Shown: positions 57,768-64,000 of the stretch, in pieces
Layout: each line of letters begins with the position of its first letter
Numbering within the stretch: the first letter of the stretch is position 1
NCBI GenBank assembly: GCA_000442125.1
Contig: KE546970.1
Coordinates: 372,001 to 436,000 of the forward strand
Direction of reading: 5' to 3'
DNA: 64,000 nucleotides
Source of the DNA: Opeltia flavorubescens
Lineage: Eukaryota; Ascomycota; Lecanoromycetes; Teloschistales; Teloschistaceae
Notes under the pieces: generated by a model
What the model saw: only the letters and a program-made list of their open reading frames with translations
What the model was told of the DNA's origin: nothing
Databases searched by the model: none
Program-made: the position numbers and the translations under genes

Positions 57768-59810
57768 CTAGAACCCAACTCGGAAGAGATACCGAAGTTT
57801 TAGCTGCGCGACATTGTAGCAGATGTACTCATTATGCATGAGGTATCCGTTCGCATTCTTGGCTTTGTTGTCACCGATGCCTTTTTCGACGTCCGGCTAT
57901 ATGTGTTTGCCCCCGTCAGCCTTATATCCATGCAATGAATTGAGCACTTCGATAGGAAAGTATCCATCCTCGACCAGTAGTGAAGAAATGAGAGAACGGA
58001 ACAGGAAGCACGAAAATATATGGAAACTACTCACCATAGTAACCCCCTTCAACACCTCATTCACCGCCTCCGCATCCATCCACCCCTGCGGCGCCGTCCT
58101 CCCCACCCCCCGCGTAGAAATACATTTATGTTTCTTCGCCTGCTCCTCCGCCATGGAATCCCCAGTCGGAATCTCATACATCGGGCTTCCCAGCTCAGCT
58201 TCAATAAGCAGCAACAAGCCCGTATTACCACTCATACCCGGCTGACAATACTGTGCTGACTTGCTTGAGATATCTGCCAAGTAAACGCCCTTGCCGAACG
58301 CATACCCGTTCACGGGTGCTTCCGGAGGCGCTATACGAAGACCTTGGGATAAGATACCACCGAAGTTGGTTGTGCGGCTACCGTGCCAGAGAAGGCGTTT
58401 GTCCGACTTGTGGAGTTTGCTAAATTGGGAATTCTCGAAGCGTTCCTCCTCGCCGGTGCGTTGGATGCGGAAGATGTCTTCTAAGCGGTAGCGGAGCCCG
58501 TGGGCCTGGCCGGAGGATTTGACGAGGTAATCCGCTAACGCTTTGTATTCCTTGGAGGAATGCTCGAGTGGGGTCATTTCGTCCATGTTGAGTTCCTTGA
58601 AGCGCTTGTCGAGCATGTTGACTTCTTCGGCGTCTTTTTTCTTGTCCGTGGTGGTTTTCATGATGGTGTTGGCGACCTCCATGTCGGTTAGGGTGTCGAG
58701 CATGGAGATTTCTTTGCGGAGGATATCTTGGTCATTGATGAGGGGCGGAGGAGCTCTGCCAGTTTCGTGGGGGATGGTGGAGTAGTATTTGTTTGAAAAG
58801 TCCTCGATAGCCTTGGGTAACTGAAGTTAGATGGGGGACTCTGGGTAATTGGAGAGAAAGACAACGGAGTCGGGATCTTAGGGATATAAGCATGGCTACT
58901 CACCTCGGCTTGAGACATCTGGTATTTATTTGCAGCCAATTTAGGATGCTTGATGAGCGAAGCCAATTCGTTCAGATGTTCGAAACCTTGCTTGAGGGTC
59001 GTCTTAGACAACTTTCCAAGGGGCAACTTGTTCGCGTTATAGCCAATACCCTCGAGCACCGAGTTGAAATGGTTCTGATTGAAGATCAACTCGATAAGAC
59101 GTTGAGTCTGCTTTGGCAGTTTGCTCTCGATCTTTTCATCCTCATCGTCAGGCTCCTCCTTTTTCGGGGCAGGCTCCTCATCCTCATCGTCCTCGTAAGA
59201 CCGTTCAATGAAGGTGTACTTTCCTTTCTTGGCAGGTTCGCCACGGTCTTCCCATTTATGACCGGATTTGTCCTTGAACTTCTTCTCGAATTCTTTCATT
59301 GCACCTTCGAAGGATTGTGGGCCCATTGTCTTGACTTGGCCTTCAGATTTTATGACTTCAAAACATGCCTCAAAATGTCGGGGATTGAGGGATCGACTTA
59401 CCGAACTCACCAACCCGTCCCCAGCGAGTATGGGTATAGTACTTGTCTTTTTTGGGATCAAAGAGCAATTGCAGGCGATAGAACTATCCCCTCTGAGTCT
59501 TTTCAAGCAATGATACACACCGTATAAATACCTTGTTGTTATTCCCACCGATATTAGTTTGGTTGAGGGAGCAATCATAGATAATACTGTCGTCGTCGAC
59601 GTAGACCTTAGCGGCGACTTGCATAGATTTTAGTGGTGGTTGCATCTATCTTGAAATGTACGCACCCCCTTCATTGAAACCTTCGTCGAGTGGAACATCA
59701 ATATCACGAGATACAGCTTTCTGCCCTTCCTGCTTAGGCTGCTTTGCTTTGCCCTTGCCTTTGTCGGCACCATCGGCTTTCTTGGCTGCTGCTTTACGCT
59801 TGGGAGGCAT
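57768..59810 (-). CDS. poly(ADP-ribose) polymerase, PARP2-like (WGR, regulatory, catalytic)
   Basis: Six exons on the minus strand: 59810-59666, 59617-59532, 59483-59402, 59340-58904, 58811-58035 and 57896-57768, 551 aa. Adds ADP-ribose from NAD+ to proteins at DNA breaks, nuclear. Layout: basic N-terminus (PPKRKAAAKKADGADKGKGK, probable nuclear/nucleolar signal), WGR domain about residues 50-150 (VYVDDDSIIYDCSLNQTNIG, FYRLQLLFDPKKDKYYTHTR, WGRVGEFGQ), an acidic linker, the helical regulatory domain about 190-330, and the catalytic domain about 340-551. The H-Y-E triad is intact: His in LLWHGSRTTNFGG (about 393), Tyr in GKGVYLADISSKSAQYC (about 427), Glu in HNEYICYN (about 532). A TATA-like TTTATAG lies near 59,898. 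Unlike the Aspergillus PrpA type there is no N-terminal BRCT domain, and the leader-like DNA upstream leaves no room for one. Confidence 0.93.
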
Positions 59811-60655
59811 GATGAAGACTCAATGAGGGTCAAGATGAGAAAAGGAGATGGGTGAAGATGATGAAGAAATAGGAAATGAATGGAAGAAGGAGTGACTTTA
59901 TAGCTTCACCTTTAATGCTCGAGGCTTCAGCCGTCGAGGACTAATGCACGGGTCCGTGACTGCTTAAGAAGGATGCTTAGTGCAGGCAGCGGTCAGCAGA
60001 AAACAACATGGTTCTGAGACATCGTCAACTTGACATTGTAGGCATCAGATGCTCCACTAATACACCCTTGCTTGTTATTGGCAGGAGGCTTGAAAAATGG
60101 TGGTTTTCCCCAGGCATCAACAGCCGAAAGTTTTAGTTGTCCCGCCAACCTAATATTGATCTTCACCACTGAAGTAGCTTTTGGCCCCCAAGCCATAGAA
60201 CCCCTCGACGCAAAGCTACCCCAGCTTTCGCAGTTCAATAATACGCCCAATACTCATCAGTTCATACTATATACTAGCCCTTTCGAAAGCGCATGATACA
60301 TACTTTTCGGTGCACTTACTTTCCAAGAGAATCAGAGCTTATTAAGATGTTTAATAGCTGGTTAACGAATGACATTTATCCCGAGGTTTCCCCGACTAAC
60401 CCCCTTCAAGACATTTTCAAGTGCATTCATGTCCTCATTCCTTGTCCCTCACCCATTGCTTGCCAGACGATGAACATGGAACTATGATTAGTTTGACAAT
60501 CCAAAAACGTCTTCCTAGCTACCCAGCCAAGCTTACACACGTGAATAAATACAGTGATAGGTCCAAGTAGGCTCCCATACCGTTCCGTACCTAGAAAGCC
60601 AGATGTTACCTCCCAAAGTTTCCATTGGAATATCCACATAGAAAGAACAATAAGA
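59811..60655. other. intergenic region
   Basis: 845 bp between the PARP start and the 3' end of the sugar transporter, both minus strand. It contains the PARP leader (CT-rich on the minus strand) and promoter, and the transporter 3' flank. No other gene. Confidence 0.4.
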
Positions 60656-62726
60656 TCAAGCTGAAGTCTCAATCTCCTCCACCTGCCTTTTCTCCGGGCT
60701 CCTTGACTTCTCATCACCCTCACTATCGCTCCTCTCCTTCATGTCAGTGCCAATACCCATATTCCTCAACGCATCATCAAGGCCGATCTCACGGTTGATT
60801 TCCTGCATGCGTGCAGAGTCCTGTGTAAGATCATAACGATTAGTCCACGCCATCTTGTTATTCTAAGAATACGCATACAAAGTAGAACTCCACCTCTCGC
60901 CCACGAACATATGCTGCCAACACAAAACAAATGCGAAAAGGAAAATCGATAGCGGAATAAAAAAGAAACACGTACTGCTCTAGCTACACCCTCACTTCCA
61001 AACAAAATATCCATCTCCTCCAACGTGAGGCGAGATGTTTCCGGTACGACAAACCATAGAAACGTCGCTCCTCCAAATGTCATCAGCCCGAAGAAGATGA
61101 AGGTCCCATACTTAATGCCCTCTAGCATATCTGGCGTAATCTGTCCAACAATGAAGTTCGTCATCCAATTCGAGGATGCACCGAGTGCAATGCCGTAGGC
61201 TCGATTCGAAAGTGGCCACACCTCGGAGATGAGCACCCAGGCGCAAGGGCCCCAGCTGTAGCCAAAGTTGACAACGAAGAGCCAAACCATAGCCACGGCC
61301 GCCCAACCGGCAGCTTTGTGTGAGGCCCACTGATATTGGTTTTTGGCGAAGATGATGGCGATGGTCATATGGCAGATGCCCATACCTAATGCACCGACCA
61401 GCATGATGGGTTTCCGGCCTACCTTGTCGATGTACAATACCGCTGGAATTGTGGCTAGGAACATCGCTACCCCGACTACACCCGTCGCGAGGAGGGACGT
61501 TGTGTTACTACTTGTGCCGAGAGCTTCGAAAATCGACGGCGCATAATAGAGAACTGCATTGATACCTGTGAATTGTTGGAAGAACATAGTAACCGTGGCA
61601 ACGATGACACGGCGGAACATGGCTTTAGTAGTGAACAAGGAGCCGATGGCTACAAATTGCAACTTGAATGTGTTTAACGGCGTTAGCGCAACAAGATGCG
61701 GCCATTTGGCAGCTGTGGTTCGCTTATCGAAGACTGACTGCGCTTTGATTTCAAGGAATTCGAGTTCGATAAGGGGATGTGATGGTTCGAGATTACGGAG
61801 GCTCGAAAGCACTTTTCTTGCCTCGGCCTCGCGGCCATGATGCACGAGCCAACGGGGCGAGAAGGGCATGAAGAGCAAGCCGATACCCAAAGCGATACCT
61901 GGGATGAGTTGTAAGCTGATAGGGACTAGCCATGCGGCATCTGATTGAGAGGATCCAGTGCCGCCAATGAAGTGAGTCCCGTAATCGACCCAAAAAGAAA
62001 TCATTATTCCAGCGGTGATGGCGAGCTGTTGGAGGGCGACGAGGCTGCCACGGACCTCGGGTGGAGCGACTTCTGCATTATAGTTCGGTACGTTGACAGA
62101 TATAGCACCAATTGCGAGACCTGGGTCTCGTCAAATTCTGTCATAGAGAATGATATGAAAACAGAGCTTACCAGTGATGAAGCGACCAGCAATGATACAT
62201 GAAGCTCCGCCTACAGCGGTGATACATTGAAGAACAACACCAACAACGAAGACAGCAATGTTGAATTGGATCGCGAATTTGCGAGAGAGGATCTCAGCCA
62301 AGAAACCACTGTACAAACAACCAAACCAAGCACCGAGTTCGAAGATGGACGTGAGCCAACCCTTTTTGGTTGCATTACCAACCCAATCGCCCATATCTGG
62401 CTCCAAGAATCAGTACCAAAATACCGAGGGTACATAAATGGTTTCCATACGTTCACCGAAAGACGACATGGTAAGAATACTCGATAGTACACCCTGATTA
62501 TACCCATATATGAATCTTTCCCGTCGGTCGTAAGTGAATCGAAACATAAAACATATGCCTCAGCCTTGAAGCCGTTCTGTACTCACCCTCCCAAACACGC
62601 AAAACAGGCGATCCCGAAAACCTTCATATTCTTCACCAGTGCCATCGGGCCTGATGCTCCCGTAAGCTGCTGGCGAAGATTCAACGTCGCATCTTTAACG
62701 ACCGATGCTTTGCGATCCGAAGCCAT
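60656..62726 (-). CDS. MFS sugar transporter (hexose transporter family)
   Basis: Five exons on the minus strand: 62726-62587, 62515-62451, 62396-62172, 62120-60976 and 60862-60656, 593 aa. Twelve-span major facilitator moving sugars with protons across the plasma membrane. Sugar-transporter signatures: FIYGYNQGVLSSILTM, GWLTSIFELGAWFGCL, RFITGLAIGAISVNVPNYNA, EVAPPEVRGSLVALQQLAIT, MPFSPRWLVHHGRE, FFQQFTGINAVLYYAPSIFE, DKVGRKPIMLVGALG, YSWGPCAWVLISEVWPLSNR and FVVPETSRLTLEEMDILFG. Splices restore GFIYGYN, FGEHMGDW and ITGLAIG, which are family-like. The last exon supplies a long acidic/basic cytosolic tail (DEKSRSPEKRQVEEIETSA), common in regulated hexose carriers, where it may be a site of phosphorylation or ubiquitination. 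Substrate unproven; glucose or a related monosaccharide is likeliest. Confidence 0.93.
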
Positions 62727-63306
62727 GATGATAGATCCAAATTATGTCGATAGAGGCTCTTTGATAAGTGTTCGGAACAGTAGCTCAATTGTCAACAAAA
62801 TGTACTCCCAAGACCAAGGGCCAGGTAGAAATGAAACATGTACAAGAAGTTCAACAACTATTTGCCTGTGTCAAGCAGAGCGAAGGAGACCTCTCTACTA
62901 GAAAAGCCAACGCTGGCGATGCTGGAGAGCATCTCCAGGTGATGGACTCTGGGAGGTTGGGCGTGTTATAGGTTCATCCAAACTAGCTCGGGCCCTAATT
63001 GGTCCCTGGTCTATAGGCACACGGGATATCCAATCCTGACGCGCAGTCTGATTGATGGCTTTTGTGGGGTCATCCTACCCTAAACCTGAACAGGAAATCC
63101 GTACTTCCCGTGCGCCATGTCCTGGCACTCTTTCATGGCGGAAAGGCAAGCTCGTGCCAGCGGTTTGCAACGTCTGTCCGACACACCATTTCCAGCGTCC
63201 CCGTTGCCAGAATTTTCTATGATGATCCTGAAGCACCCAAGAGAAAAAGCATATATTTAGGAAATCGATCGCTCGCTGTAAATACATGACCAGTGATTCA
63301 AATAAA
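62727..63306. other. intergenic region
   Basis: 580 bp holding the promoter of the sugar transporter and the 3' flank of the next minus-strand gene. No separate gene seen. Confidence 0.4.
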
Positions 63307-64000
63307 TTAGTGTAACGGTTGCGAGGGAAATGCTTGATGGTTGGCAATTTCTAGACACAAGTCAGAGCTCGAGACTATCAAGTTTTCCACAGGAGGACAT
63401 ACCGGTGAACATGTAGTCGTTGAAGAAGGCCTCGGGATCAAAGTCGAGCTTCATCTGATCATCACCCAAGAAGCCTGATGCCAAGTCTGACCAAGCAGCA
63501 GAATAGTCTTCAGACGTCATAGTTGGTAGATTGTTCGAGCCCAGAGGTAAGGGTGGAAACTACGGAGGTCATGTCAATGTTGCCTGTACCGAGGAGATAC
63601 TGTAACACACCTTGGCGTTTGCAGTGTCAGGACCATTGCGACGTCGAAGGTCGTGAAGCCTGATGTAGGCGCTAATGTTGTCGCTCACAATGCTCAAATC
63701 GACGTCTCGGAGGCCAGCCTCCCGTTGATCAAGCACGGCGTCGACCCAGGCAGCCCCGCTGTAGAAGTGGGCAACCCTCCGAATGGCCTCTCGAAGGAAC
63801 TGATAATTTGCCTTGGCAATGAGCGTCAAATAGGAACTATTTGATTCCGTAGCTTGCGCTGAACCCGTTGGTGGAATGATGTTCTTGGGATATTGCGAAT
63901 AATCTTGGAATGGATCTACCAGTGAGGGTGCAGTATGACTCGGGATAGGAAAGGCCCTTGGCTTTCCCTCCTCAGGTAGTCGAAGTTCACCCTTGTGCTG
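63307..64000 (-). CDS. C-terminal part of a probable fungal transcription factor (partial)
   Basis: Minus strand, running off the window at 64000. Exons seen: 64000-63611, 63559-63403 and 63350-63307, about 196 residues, with introns 63610-63560 and 63402-63351. The visible part looks like the end of a zinc-cluster-type regulator with a fungal transcription-factor middle domain: ANYQFLREAIRRVAHFYSG, AAWVDAVLDQREAGLRDVDL and ISAYIRLHDLRRRNG, then an acidic tail that could activate transcription (TSEDYSAAWSDLASGFLGDD, MKLDFDPEAFFNDYMF). No DNA-binding domain is in the window, so the class is inferred; resemblance to PrtT-like regulators is only an impression. It precedes the sugar transporter in the same direction, so a link to its regulation is possible but unproven. 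Confidence 0.6.

Noticed and set aside
58892-59527. 211-codon plus-strand open frame across PARP exons
   Set aside because: Antisense of PARP exons 2 to 4 and their introns; the minus-strand gene has domains, triad and splice sites.
1-64000. tRNA or 5S genes and CRISPR arrays
   Set aside because: Searching by eye for B-box-like GGTTCRA-type sites gave only isolated partial matches without an A box or cloverleaf, and no regular repeat-spacer array exists. A covariance-model scan would be needed to exclude a missed tRNA.

Overview
This is a nuclear genome window from a filamentous ascomycete (Pezizomycotina). Introns are short (about 48-140 bp) with GT...AG ends and CTAAT/CTAAC-like branch sites. 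Intergenic DNA is long. Several genes are fungal hallmarks: an APSES regulator of the StuA type, a Sed1-like GPI wall protein, a cAMP-receptor-like GPCR, a secreted APP1-domain protein and a probable fungal zinc-cluster-type regulator. A class such as Leotiomycetes is plausible from general impression, but this is inference only.

Layout. 1-5.9 kb: a small secreted Thr/Val-rich protein and, on the minus strand, a Sed1/Spi1-like GPI cell wall protein. 5.9-17.1 kb: metabolic block with mitochondrial-type serine hydroxymethyltransferase, a conserved 576-aa fungal protein of unknown role, ATP-dependent 5-oxoprolinase (1352 aa, four exons) and a secreted APP1-domain protein. 17.1-24.1 kb: 7 kb without a convincing gene, ending in the long leader of stuA (leader intron, short uORFs). 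24.1-28.7 kb: stuA and a BRCT-domain protein. 28.7-40.6 kb: about 12 kb of gene-poor, AT-leaning sequence with short broken coding fragments, including a decayed stretch resembling the C-terminal motifs of an SF1 (UPF1/DNA2-like) helicase. 40.6-43 kb: two small membrane proteins that look like diverged tandem paralogs, a decayed 16-bp GGCCCC minisatellite, and a single-span membrane protein. 43.3-44.7 kb: GPCR (minus). 46.2-48.1 kb: an F-box family gene with one apparent frameshift. 50-57 kb: a 1355-aa MIT-domain protein and glutamate decarboxylase. 57.8-64 kb, all minus strand: PARP, MFS sugar transporter, and the 3' end of a probable transcription factor that runs off the window.

Functional links. 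5-oxoprolinase produces glutamate (glutathione salvage), glutamate decarboxylase consumes it (GABA shunt), and SHMT feeds one-carbon units. They are not adjacent and look like ordinary housekeeping genes rather than a cluster. StuA, the GPCR, the sugar transporter and the wall proteins belong to development and nutrient sensing. No CRISPR array, tRNA, rRNA or intact mobile element was recognised. Multi-exon models were assembled by hand from splice signals and frame continuity; all exon sums are divisible by three, except for the one flagged frameshift.
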